From Metridium senile (lineage: Eukaryota > Cnidaria > Anthozoa > Actiniaria > Metridiidae), in assembly GCA_949775045.1 (NCBI GenBank), contig OX459100.1, forward strand, positions 8,467,194-8,531,193: 64,000 bases of DNA, given 5' to 3'. The position numbers and the translations under genes are program-made. The notes beneath the pieces were generated by a model. It worked only from the letters and a program-made list of their open reading frames with translations, was not told the DNA's origin and did not search any database. Shown one piece after another: positions 56,801 through 64,000 of the stretch. Each line of letters begins with the position of its first letter. Within the stretch, counting starts at the first letter, position 1.

Positions 56801-59800
56801 CACAGGAACCCCAAGATTGTTACCTTATTCTTGGTGTAGATATAGATATAACTATTTCTACAGTCAGATAATTATTGACATAGTTATGGGATCCCTGTGC
56901 AATTATAACACAGGGATCCCATAACTATGTCAATAATTATCTGTGGAATTCTACCACAGGAACCCCAAGATTGTTACCTTATTCTTGGTGTAGATATAGA
57001 AATAACTATTTCTACAGTCAGATAATTATTGACATAGTTATGGAATCCCAGTGCAATTACAACACAGTGATCCCATAGCTATGTCAATAATTATCTGTGG
57101 AATTCTACCACAGGAACCCCAAGATTGTTACCTTATTGTTGGTGTAGATATAGATATAGCTATTTTTACAGTCGTCTGTTAAACATACTGGAAGAAGATG
57201 ATCAATGGCACCATCACCATCTACAGAACAATACAATCTTATGTCAATACACTATTGTTACAATATCAGTTGATCATGATGTTGATAATAACAATGGTGA
57301 CGATAAGGATAATGATGGTGTTGGTGATACAGTATATGGCATGATAATAAGAAATGAAGATGACAATGATAACGAATTATGATGATAATGATAAGAAGGA
57401 GGATAAATGATTGTGACGATGATGAATTATGTGCTGCTGCTGCTGCTGATGATAATGATGGTGAAGATAATGATGATGCTAATGATGATGCTTATGATGA
57501 TGCTTATGATGATGATAATGATAATGATTATGATGATAATGATGATGATAATGATGATGATAATGATGATGATAATAATGATGATAATGATGATGATAAT
57601 GATGATAATAATGATAATGATGAATTTGTACTGCTGCTGCTGCTGCTGATGATAGTGGTCACTCTAATCTTACCAAAATCATCAAATGTTGACTGTCCTA
57701 CGTGTCCTACTTGGAGTGCAAGGTGTGGTATTGGAATATCCTCAGTAACATGCGTCAACACGCCATCCTGTCAAATGAAAACAAACTCAGATTATTGCCT
57801 TATATGTACTGGTTAACACAGAACATCTTTTAACATTACTGTAGTTTTCAACTTTTTGCTAACTCTGACATTTCAACGGCTTATTGTCAAATACATTCTT
57901 AGCTACCATCAATCAAAGCTCTAATCAGTCAGTACCTATTATATCCTTGATTGACAGCAGCAAAATTCATATTTTTCAACGAGCCGGAATGTCTGAGTTC
58001 ACAGAAAGTCGAAAACTACAGTAAATAAACACAGCCATTCATGTTGTAAGCCATTCATGTTGTAAGCCATTCATGTTGTAAGCCATTCATGTTGTAAGCA
58101 TTGCTGAGAGATGTGGTTGCACTCCTATCTACATAATAGAAACAAAGCTTTTGTGGCATAGAAAGGTTTTTGATACCTGATTTTTCCAGATTTCAAACTT
58201 GTCTTTGGTAGTAACAAATAAATCTAAAGAAATAATTATTAATAAATAACATAACCAACAAAGCAACCACAAACATGAATAAATGGATAAAACAAAGAAT
58301 GTATGGATAAATGAATGAATGAAGGACCAGACTGGAAAAAAGCTCTGCTTTATTTGTTAACCAATAAAGATTTATTATTATTATTATAATTATAAGAAAC
58401 AAAAAAGAAAGAAAGCGTAAATGAAAATAAATGAGGAAATGAAGAAAAGAACAAATGAATATTTTATTATCTTGTAACATACAGGTCTGCAATGGATGAA
58501 TGAATGAATAGAAGAACAAAACAATGCATGGATTGACAAATGAATGATAGGTAATATAATGAAATTTGTAACACCGTAAAAAATGTTGACTTAACTTTAC
58601 TAACGTTTCGAGCTTTAGCCCTTCGTCTTTTACTCCAACGAAGGGCTAAAGCTTGAAACGTCAGTAAAGTTAAGTCAACATTTTTTACAGTGTTACAAAT
58701 TTCATTATATTACCTATCATTCATATAAAACACAGACGTAGCCTATACTAGTTTACTCGCTAGTTTCCATTTATATGACAAATGAATTGCTAATTATCTT
58801 GTTACAAACCTGCGGTTGTGTCCCCTGTCAAGTCTAGGAAGGCATTAGAGTTGGGTATTCTAACAGGGTTCAGTAGTTGTTTTTCTAGTTTCCCATCTAA
58901 TTTGGTTATGTTGGATGTTTGTGGTTGAGCGACAAAACTCTTGTTTCTGTCAAAACAATTAACAAATAAACAAACCAATGAATGATAGATATAGAAGTTT
59001 ACAAACAAAAAAAGAATAGATAAAAAGATAGATAGAGTACAAACAGTAAAAGTGTGCAATACTTTGTAGTATTTACCACTAAATAGTGTTGATTAAACAT
59101 TAGAGAACAATATAATTTGCATAATTTAGCAGTATTTAGTGGTATTTATGTTGCACACTTTTGTGGTTGTACTCTATAAATATATATATACATTTAAGTA
59201 GGTATAAATAACAAAAGGGGAAGACATCAATGAATGAATGAACAAATGTATTAAAGAGTAGGTGAATCAAGAAAAAAATAAATGAAATAACAAATGAATG
59301 AATGAGTGGATGAATGAATGAATGAATGAATGAATGAATGAATGAATGAGTGGATGAATGAATGAATGAATGAATGAGTGGATGAATGAATGAATGCGTG
59401 AATGAGTGGATGAATGAATTCCATGAATGAATGAATGAATGAATGAATGAATGAATGAATGAGTGGATGAATGAATTCCATGAATGAATGAATGAATGAA
59501 TGAATGGATGAATGAATGAGTGGATGAATGAATTCCATAAATGAATGAATGAATGAATGAATGAATGAATGAATGGATGAATGAATGAGTGGATGAATGA
59601 ATGAATGAATGAGTGAATGAATGAATGAATGAATGAATGAATGGATGAATGAATGAATGAATGAATGAGTGGATGAATGAATGAATGAATGCATGAATGA
59701 ATGAGCAGATGAATGAATGAATAAAAAAAGAAAGAATGAAAAAATGAATGAATGAAAGAATGAATAAAAAAATGAATGAATAAATGGAAAAAAGAAATTA

Positions 59801-62800
59801 ATGAATGATCAAAGAAATGAATTATAGAATGAATATCAATAATTAATGCCTGAAGAAGTAAGCAAGAGACCAATATGAGGGAATTAAACAGTCAACCATT
59901 TTACTAGCAAGCAAATTAATCCATATTAAATGGTAGCATACACCTTTTCTGAGAAAGTTTGTCACCTGTGTAAAGCACACAAGCTAGTGGCGCAAAGAAC
60001 CATGGATCAGTTCAGAAACTAAAGGTGCATTCAGAACGCCTTTCTTGTTGTTTGATAAGTCAAAATGGACATTTCTCAATAACATATTGACAAGTGTAGC
60101 AATATGGCCATGAAATCCCTGCGTTCTAATAAAGTATACATAGGTAACCCATAATCCCCTGCGTTACTAGCTTGTAGACTTTTCACTTCACGGGTGACAA
60201 AGTTTCTTGGAAAGGGTGTATACAAACAATTCAGTACAAACCCCTCTGATATCCAATATGTTCTTTGTTCTTGGCTTGCATTCAGTTTATTGTAGGTTGT
60301 ACCAAACAAATCAGGCAGCAAATCACCATTGACACTGCACAAATAACAGCAAATATTATACAATATACAAAAATATAATCATCATCTTTTTGAGTATTAC
60401 TGCTGCAAAGAGCCCAAAAGTGTGACCACCGCTAATGTACTTGCAAACTTTCATCTATGCTGTTATCCAATCAGCATTACAGGATTGCGGTCTTATCTTA
60501 TCATTGATCTAAACGCTAATTGGAGGATGGCGCTACAAAAGTATGCGAATACATTATCAGTGGTCACAGTTTAGAGCATCTTGCTGTAAACTTCATTGAT
60601 TGTCACTTACTCTAAAATACTTGGCTGGTCCTTCAGGTTGTCAATAACAAATGATTCCTTGACTTTAAAATAAAATAGAGACAGAAGTTTACATCAGATA
60701 TGTTTGCCCACTTAATTGGCCATGTTCTAAATGACGAGGGGCAAGGAGGGGACTGGGTACTAGTTTCTAGAGAAATATAGCCCATAGCATGAAAGAGCAC
60801 ATCAAAATATATAATATTACAGAATTACATTATATTCTGTTGAATAATGACAAAGTAGCAGCCTTTCAAATATGTGAAAAATTATAAAGAAATGTATAGT
60901 TTGGAGGGACAGCTGTCCCTCCAAACCATACATGCCTTTGTAATCTTATGGATGTTTGAGAGACTATTGCAATGGAAATATACAACCAAATAGCATCAAA
61001 ATTTGTGATATGGTATATGTTGATGTGCTTTTTCAAGTTATGTAGTTTATTTATTAATTGCATTAATTCTAGAAACTAGTACCCAGTCCCCTCCTAGCCC
61101 ATCCTCATGGCCAATTTAGCTTTCTCATTGCTGTGCACAGGGTATATTCAAAACATTGAAAACAAGGAAACAATAGCCAAGAACATGCAAATAACTTAGA
61201 ACAAAACAACACCCTACAATACAAAGAACTTTGAACAAGAAACAGTTTCCAATTTAAATCTGTACTTATGCAAATTTTGTTGATGTGTGCTAAACACACA
61301 GATCAACCAGCCTACAGTGGTACCTCTATTAAGCGGGCAACCACTATTAGGCGGCCACAATAAAAAGTCCCAAAACCTATTCCTATATCTATATTATATA
61401 CCTCTATTCAGTGGCCAACCTCTATTAAGCGGCCACTTTGTAAAGTCCCAAGGGTGACAGCTTAATAGAGGTACCACCGTAGTTTATTCGCTAGTTTCCA
61501 TTCGTAAAACAACCTACCACTTGTTAGTTTGTCTTTGTTTCCCCAGCTAATGTAAACTGTCTTTGGAAGTGTATCCGATGTGTTAAGCGGATTTATCTGT
61601 ATTGTTATAGCAACATCTAAACATCCATCCCCATTGAAGTCTCCTGGCGCAACATTGATTATATATCTGAAGTATCAATTTTATTATTTTAGTTAGGCCT
61701 AGTTCAAGTGTTGCATCACACATGTGCTAAATCTAATGCAGATGAATTCAAACAATAGGTTTTAACAGGTTCCCATTTAAATCTGTACTTTCTAATTTAA
61801 ATCTGTACTTTCCCATTTAAATCTGTACTTATGCAAATTGTGTTGATGTGTGCTAAACACACAGATCAACCAATCAGAGTATATTATTTCTGAAGCGAAC
61901 TTCTCTGATTGGTTGATCTGTGTGTTCAGCACACATCAACAAAATTTGCACAAGTACAGATTTAAATGGGAAAGTACAGATTTAAATGGGAACCTGTTTT
62001 TTGCTCATTTGCATTAGATTAGGCACAGATGAGATGCGACGTTTGAACTGGGCCTGATACATGTATGATTATGATTATGACAGTGGTGGTGATGATGATA
62101 TGGTAATGATGGATATCAGTTCAATTCCCAGCTCCACAACAAGTGAATAGAGTTTGTTTGATGTGCAGTTCTCTCTCATGTCACAAGGGTTTGTGTCCTG
62201 GTTATCGGGTACTAGCTTGAATGTAGTGTGCTTGCAATTACAGAATGTAGTGTTGAGTGTGTGAGAGAGACAGCAGGCCCCAACAAGAAATAGCTGAAAA
62301 ATATCTCATACTTTCACAAATAAAATATTTATTCATTTATTCCTTCTTTATTTCAGAAATAAAATATGTCTTCTGTGTTTTCCCTCGCTTGTGAAAACCG
62401 AGATGTGTTTGGGAGAATTCAAGAACTGATCAGTCCAAACACAAGACGAAGTCGAGTGTTTGGACCTTTCTCATGAAACACAGGTTTTTGACCAATCAAC
62501 GTGTGCGTACTATTCCAATTATTTTATAATATATCATACCTATCTTTGAATTCAAGTGATCTAAACTTGCTAAATTTCAAAGTTTCCTCATTCCAGGTCC
62601 AAATATCTAGCTGTTTACCTGAAAGTAAATAAAAATACAAAAGATCCAAGAATGTATATAATATCGATCATTGTACATATTCATATACATTATGGACTTA
62701 ACGCTTATATTACCATATCAGCTGATATGAAAGGCTATATTTTATTCGCCCAAGAACGACCCAATCTTTCGCATTTATACTCAAAATGCTTATCTATTAA

Positions 62801-63032
62801 TCTGTTGATAGTATCAACTTGTCGTAAATTAAATGAAAACATTACCTTGATGTGAAATAATAAACAAGTCTGTTGATTTATCTCCGTTGAAGTCGCCGAA
62901 AGCAGCTAGAATTCCATCCACAGAATCGACTCCAATTTTGCTTGTTACATCGTTAAATGATGAATAAACTTGCACAAAAATTACACTAGATAATATCAAA
63001 ATACCAATGCTTCGTAAACTAGTCGTTTGCAT
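47678..63032 (-). CDS. ITFG1: ITFG1 (TIP/LINKIN), FG-GAP type I membrane protein, 19 exons
   Basis: Integrin-alpha FG-GAP repeat protein; in animals a cell-surface protein linked to cell adhesion and, in vertebrates, T-cell modulation. Nineteen exons (listed separately) join to 1812 nt, 603 aa; human is 612. Visible: a signal peptide (1 to about 25), FG-GAP/calcium-loop motifs GDFNGDKSTDL (46-56), PGDFNGDGCLDV (about 96-107), VNGDLLPDLFG, DGDGAIDHLLP and GDYNMDGYPDG, the PYGVNQAGPYVRYT block (465-478), LQPPYTVFGLGRTPNFVDNL, IIPNSQMIIIPYPPDKP, and one transmembrane segment (about 571-594). An in-frame ATG at 63086 exists, but 63032 gives a clean signal peptide. The cytoplasmic tail is only about nine residues, shorter than the human tail; a GTATAT donor after LIEK suggests a missed last exon or a truncated tail. 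Confidence 0.93.
47985..48262. repeat. Three ~85-bp copies of the CGAAACGTCAG repeat
   Basis: GACGAAGGGCTAAAACTCGA, GCGAAGGGCAAAAGCTTGAA and GCGAAGGGTTAAACCTCGAA, each followed by AGTAAAGTTA...ACATTTTTTACG and TTTCATTCTATTA. Confidence 0.9.
48286..48368 (-). CDS. ITFG1: ITFG1 exon 18
   Basis: Residues 532-559, TWPQIIPNSQMIIIPYPPDK then PNS (human WTAIIPNSQLIVIPYPHNVP). Confidence 0.95.
48456..48893. mobile_element. MITE, TTACACCGTGCAATTTTCTC ends
   Basis: ~45-bp inverted termini (GGCTCTGTTACACCGTGCAA at left, TTGCACAGTGTAAAAGGACC at right) with several internal GCAACTTG arms; about 435 bp. Confidence 0.85.
48894..49414. other. ITFG1 intron 17, left part
   Basis: No gene. An inverted pair (GGAACTGTTCAAACCAAC at 49051 and GACTGTTCC at 49233 with CCAGTTGGTTCGTACCAACC between) suggests another decayed MITE. 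Confidence 0.5.
49415..49536 (-). CDS. ITFG1: ITFG1 exon 17
   Basis: Residues 491-531, SSYFALQPPYTVFGLGRTPN then FVDNLLIGMPRAKNS. Acceptor TTTGTAG, donor GTAAGT. Confidence 0.95.
49789..50053. mobile_element. MITE family E, copy 2
   Basis: 35-bp perfect termini (TACACCTATTTCAATTAACG...), inner CTGAGACCGATAGGAGTTGT and complement. Confidence 0.9.
50265..50324. mobile_element. Small palindromic element (empty site for family C)
   Basis: ACCGAATCTAATGCAAATGA inverted to CATTTGCATTAGATTCGGT. The same sequence is split by family C copy 3 at 61763. Confidence 0.7.
50347..50425 (-). CDS. ITFG1: ITFG1 exon 16
   Basis: Residues 465-491, PYGVNQAGPYVRYTITDKDG then KLKTGA (human PFGVNQPGPYIMYTTVDANG). 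Confidence 0.95.
51104..51147 (-). CDS. ITFG1: ITFG1 exon 15 (44 nt)
   Basis: Residues 450-464, VLGGSTLSSCSDGTL. Acceptor TTTGCAG, donor GTAAGT. Confidence 0.87.
51187..51475. repeat. GGAAGAAAG purine tract
   Basis: About 290 bp of GAAGGAAGG-type purines with ATGGAAAGAAGGAAGC sub-repeats, in ITFG1 intron 14. Confidence 0.93.
51507..51609 (-). CDS. ITFG1: ITFG1 exon 14
   Basis: Residues 416-450, GITDFLVVTESKGRFHLHAI then HNNLYVDASFLKIM (human LKNNFEADAYFVKVI). Confidence 0.94.
51726..51782 (-). CDS. ITFG1: ITFG1 exon 13
   Basis: Residues 397-415, SMTSLDNAVVATFFDMYED (human DAMVATFFDIYEDG). Acceptor TTTTCAG, donor GTAAGG. Confidence 0.94.
51890..54590. repeat. 2.7-kb 27-bp minisatellite, about 100 copies
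   Basis: Unit GATGATGAAAATGATGAT plus AGTGATGGT or GGTGATGGT, in ITFG1 intron 12, ending 30 bp from the exon 12 donor. About six 25-bp variants (GATGGTATGATGAAAATG) break the frame at 52646, 52778, 52858, 52967, 52991 and nearby. Confidence 0.98.
54621..54720 (-). CDS. ITFG1: ITFG1 exon 12 (acceptor edge duplicated)
   Basis: Residues 363-396, with PVLLENIACSSGDN and GRTFQMQWK (human FLLENVPCNNASC and FKVYWE). Donor GTGTGT lies 30 bp from the 27-bp minisatellite. Confidence 0.92.
54742..55172. mobile_element. MITE family F, copy 1 (~425 bp)
   Basis: TATAAAATAATTTGGATAG at left; GAATTTTCCCAAACACATCT and CATTAGCGTGTGAAAACACA at right; internal GTCCAAACACTTGACTTCGT inverted. Splits the first 165-bp unit next to ITFG1 exon 12. 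Short relative at 62340-62530. Confidence 0.8.
55173..55625. repeat. ~165-bp tandem repeat with copies of the ITFG1 exon 12 acceptor
   Basis: Each unit has ATTCAGTACTTTACCACT (minus strand: acceptor plus first codons of exon 12), TATTTGTAGATCATTCATTT and GTGACAATGATGATGATAGT. Acceptor copies at 55307 and 55472; the real one is 54720. Confidence 0.92.
55642..55702 (-). CDS. ITFG1: ITFG1 exon 11
   Basis: Residues 343-363, GDYNMDGYPDGLMIVDVTTS (human GDYNMDGYPDALVILKNT). Donor GTAAAT. Confidence 0.95.
55735..56460. repeat. GAT/GCT compound repeat
   Basis: Blocks of GATGATCTTGCTGCTGCTGC and GATGTTATTAATGGTGATGA repeat 6-7 times in ITFG1 intron 10. Open in two plus-strand frames without start context or splice support. 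Confidence 0.93.
56584..56683 (-). CDS. ITFG1: ITFG1 exon 10
   Basis: Residues 310-343, LKTWNFIPPSSEGIIPSIPL then MAVKV. Acceptor TTTGTAG, donor GTATGT. Confidence 0.9.
56735..57131 (-). repeat. 154-bp tandem repeat copying the ITFG1 exon 9 donor edge
   Basis: Copied donors lie at 56822 and 56976, the true one at 57130; spacing exactly 154 bp. Each copy keeps ~42 nt of exon (AGTTATATCTATATCTACAC) plus GTAACAATCTTGGGG. Also carries a GGGATCCCTGTG inverted pair. Confidence 0.95.
57132..57220 (-). CDS. ITFG1: ITFG1 exon 9 (edge tandemly duplicated)
   Basis: Residues 280-309, DGDGAIDHLLPVCLTDDCKN then SYIYIY (human DGDGHMDHLLPGCEDKNC). Donor GTAACA. The last ~42 nt plus the donor recur twice in the next intron. 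Confidence 0.94.
57270..57655. repeat. GAT/AAT trinucleotide tract
   Basis: GATGATAATGATGATGATAA-type repeats and CTGCTGCTGCTGCTGATGAT in ITFG1 intron 8, next to the exon 8 donor. Confidence 0.93.
57674..57767 (-). CDS. ITFG1: ITFG1 exon 8
   Basis: Residues 249-280, DGVLTHVTEDIP and HVGQSTFDDF. Acceptor TTGACAG, donor GTAAGA. Confidence 0.92.
58034..58100. repeat. 16-bp repeat, about four copies
   Basis: GCCATTCATGTTGTAA repeated in tandem. Confidence 0.95.
58177..58223 (-). CDS. ITFG1: ITFG1 exon 7 (47 nt)
   Basis: Residues 233-248, DLFVTTKDKFEIWKNQ (human DLFLTTL...FEIWEN). Acceptor TTCTTTAG, donor GTATCA. Confidence 0.92.
58560..58770. repeat. CGAAACGTCAG repeat in inverted pair
   Basis: GTTGACTTAACTTTACTAAC with GTTTCGAGCTTTAGCCCTTCG at left, inverted at right, then ACTAGTTTACTCGCTAGTTT. 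Confidence 0.85.
58810..58946 (-). CDS. ITFG1: ITFG1 exon 6
   Basis: Residues 187-233, with RIPNSNAFLDLTGDTTA (human RIPHSHAFIDLTEDFTA). Donor GTTTGT. Confidence 0.94.
59220..59800. repeat. (GAAT)n microsatellite with higher-order unit
   Basis: GAATGAATGAAT interrupted by GAGTGGATGAATGAATTCCA at three places, in ITFG1 intron 5. Confidence 0.97.
60242..60334 (-). CDS. ITFG1: ITFG1 exon 5
   Basis: Residues 156-187, VNGDLLPDLFGTTYN and on. The GG|GTTTGT donor is chosen because it joins EG to NKSF, matching the GGNLSW segment in human; the frame itself reads on. Confidence 0.87.
60398..60588. mobile_element. MITE family A, copy 2
   Basis: Opposite orientation to 8968-9166: CCCAAAAGTGTGACCACCGC at left, TATCAGTGGTCACAGTTTAG and GAGCATCTTGCTGTA at right. 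Confidence 0.85.
60611..60662 (-). CDS. ITFG1: ITFG1 exon 4
   Basis: Residues 139-156, KESFVIDNLKDQPSIL, the TFQDEPLIMD equivalent. Acceptor TTTTAAAG, donor GTAAGT. Confidence 0.85.
60715..61115. mobile_element. Large inverted-repeat element with palindromic core
   Basis: GACTGGGTACTAGTTTCTAG at left pairs with CTAGAAACTAGTACCCAGTC at right; outer AATTGGCCATG/CATGGCCAATT. Centre holds a 28-bp perfect palindrome at 60899-60926. Confidence 0.85.
61248..61312. mobile_element. Family C half copy
   Basis: TTTAAATCTGTACTTATGCA through AACACACAGATCAACCA, truncated where the pogo-like copy begins. Confidence 0.75.
61315..61479. mobile_element. pogo-like MITE, copy 2
   Basis: CAGTGGTACCTCTATTAAGC to GCTTAATAGAGGTACCACCG, 165 bp, TA on both sides. 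Confidence 0.88.
61518..61666 (-). CDS. ITFG1: ITFG1 exon 3
   Basis: Residues 89-139: YIINVAPGDFNGDGCLDVAI and KTVYISWGNKDKL (human ITSVVPGDYDGDSQMDVLL and AVIFWGQNQTL). Confidence 0.93.
61763..61998. mobile_element. Palindromic MITE family C, copy 3
   Basis: AACAGGTTCCCATTTAAATC to GATTTAAATGGGAACCTGTT, inserted in the small palindrome seen intact at 50265-50324. Confidence 0.92.
62000..62340. other. ITFG1 intron 2 segment
   Basis: No gene. Low-complexity GATTATGATTATGAC and GTGGTGATGATGAT around 62065-62100. Confidence 0.5.
62340..62530. mobile_element. MITE family F, short copy
   Basis: TCTTCTGTGTTTTCCCTCGC, GAGATGTGTTTGGGAGAATT and ATTATTTTATAATAT match parts of 54742-55172. Confidence 0.75.
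62540..62618 (-). CDS. ITFG1: ITFG1 exon 2
   Basis: Residues 63-89, KQLDIWTWNEETLKFSKFRS then LEFKD. Acceptor CTTTCAG, donor GTATGA. Confidence 0.9.
62846..63032 (-). CDS. ITFG1: ITFG1 exon 1 (start, signal peptide)
   Basis: Residues 1-63. The hydrophobic core SIGILILSSVIFVQV precedes FNDVTSKIG and the first FG-GAP motif AAFGDFNGDKSTDLFII. Donor GTAATG. Confidence 0.9.
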
Positions 63033-64000
63033 TGGATCACCTTTAGGAAAATAGTGAAAATTTTGAAAAAAGACGCGGAGTTTCACATCACTGAATCTCT
63101 TGTATGTTGGTTGTTATTAATTCGAAAGTAATCGGACAGCGGTTGCCCTCACTAGTACCAGTTCACCGCCATATGAAATTACACAGGTAGCCCAATCCAA
63201 CTTGAAAGATCTCGGAAGTAACGGAAGAGAATAAAAAAATGGACAAACGAGATAAAAAATGAAAAAACAAACTAATGAAAAACACAATTTTATTTACGTT
63301 TATACACCCAAGGTTGGTTGAAATGAAATACTATCAAAAAACGATATACAAAATAGATTATTTTTACAGCAAGTGTTCATGGAAATTATAACTACACATC
63401 ACGTGATCAAAACCAAATCACGTGCCTACTGCTAATGCATTATCAGTTGACGCATGCGTTTTAGCAAACAATTCTACATTTCAGTACCGAATATTCGTAA
63501 CAAGATCTCCAGCCTCGCCCAATGTTTTTCTCCCCATTTTTCTTCCTTTGTAAATGGTGGGCGCATATGAGAAAGATCCACATGGATTTGGAGACAAGTT
63601 TGCGAAATGTCTGTATTATACTTTTAAAGTTGACACATAAAAATACCAATAATAATAATAATAATAATATTTTTTAATACGAAAACATACGAAAGTCTTT
63701 TTTATTTCGTTCTAATTAATTAAATTTTAGCGAAATTCCGCAATAATTCGCGACAATATAAAACAGAAACATCTGATTTTCGCATTTGCGAACATTAAAT
63801 GTAAACCAATTAATAGGCTTTTTGCAATCAGATTACTGCCTAAAATTTTAAAACACTTTTGCCATCGAATTTCGTAATCTTAATCTGTCATTTCAATGGC
63901 AAATTTGAAATGCGCGCGGAAATTATTTTCAGAAATAAATGTTCCATTATTTTTCTAAATTTGAAAATGGAAGTCACCCTTACCTATGCAACAATTTAAA
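63033..64000. other. ITFG1 upstream flank
   Basis: Presumed 5' UTR and promoter on the minus strand. TTTTCCTAAAG just before the chosen ATG could be an acceptor of a 5' UTR intron. An (AAT)n run lies at 63649-63668. No other gene. Confidence 0.5.

Noticed and set aside
59136..59873. 245-codon His/Ser/Phe ORF
   Set aside because: (GAAT)n microsatellite; 4-bp repeat reads open in all frames.

Overview
This is a metazoan nuclear genome window: AT-rich, intron-dense (59 inferred introns, every one GT-AG), and full of microsatellites, minisatellites and palindromic miniature transposons. Single-exon rhodopsin-type GPCRs, tRNA-derived SINE heads and the foldback-element families suggest a marine invertebrate, most likely an anthozoan cnidarian. 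That taxonomic call is an inference from texture, not from a search.

Two conserved housekeeping genes occupy most of the window, both on the minus strand. CPSF1 (160-kDa cleavage and polyadenylation specificity factor subunit) runs from its start codon at 44276 to its stop at 4167. I rebuilt 41 coding exons whose phases join to a 4200-nt CDS (1399 aa). ITFG1 (TIP/LINKIN-type FG-GAP membrane protein) runs from 63032 to 47678 with 19 exons and an 1812-nt CDS (603 aa). The 3.4 kb between them (44277-47677) holds the CPSF1 upstream region and transposon debris.

Two further genes are nested in CPSF1 introns. Intron 37 carries a complete intronless class A GPCR on the same strand (10716-11753). 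Intron 29 carries a two-exon gene on the opposite strand (21644-22746) encoding a 266-aa acidic protein. I do not recognise its family, but it has a segment resembling the PKA RII-docking helix of A-kinase anchoring proteins. Its promoter side abuts a GC-rich minisatellite.

The most unusual theme is tandem duplication at exon edges. The 3' end of CPSF1 exon 31 with its splice donor is repeated about seven times (77 bp). The 3' end of ITFG1 exon 9 with its donor is repeated three times (154 bp). The acceptor edge of ITFG1 exon 12 is repeated three times (about 165 bp). The GPCR C-terminal coding end is repeated five times (about 179 bp). Other notable items are a 6-nt microexon in CPSF1, a 1548-bp element with 25-bp inverted termini and a perfect 9-bp target duplication that seems to carry a small spliced transcription unit, a foldback element enclosing an exon-like coding fragment, a 2.7-kb 27-bp minisatellite beside ITFG1 exon 12, and several MITE families with copies on both sides of the window.

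Layout: 1-4166, 3' flank of CPSF1 with tandem repeats; 4167-44276, CPSF1 with nested genes; 44277-47677, intergenic; 47678-63032, ITFG1; 63033-64000, ITFG1 upstream flank.
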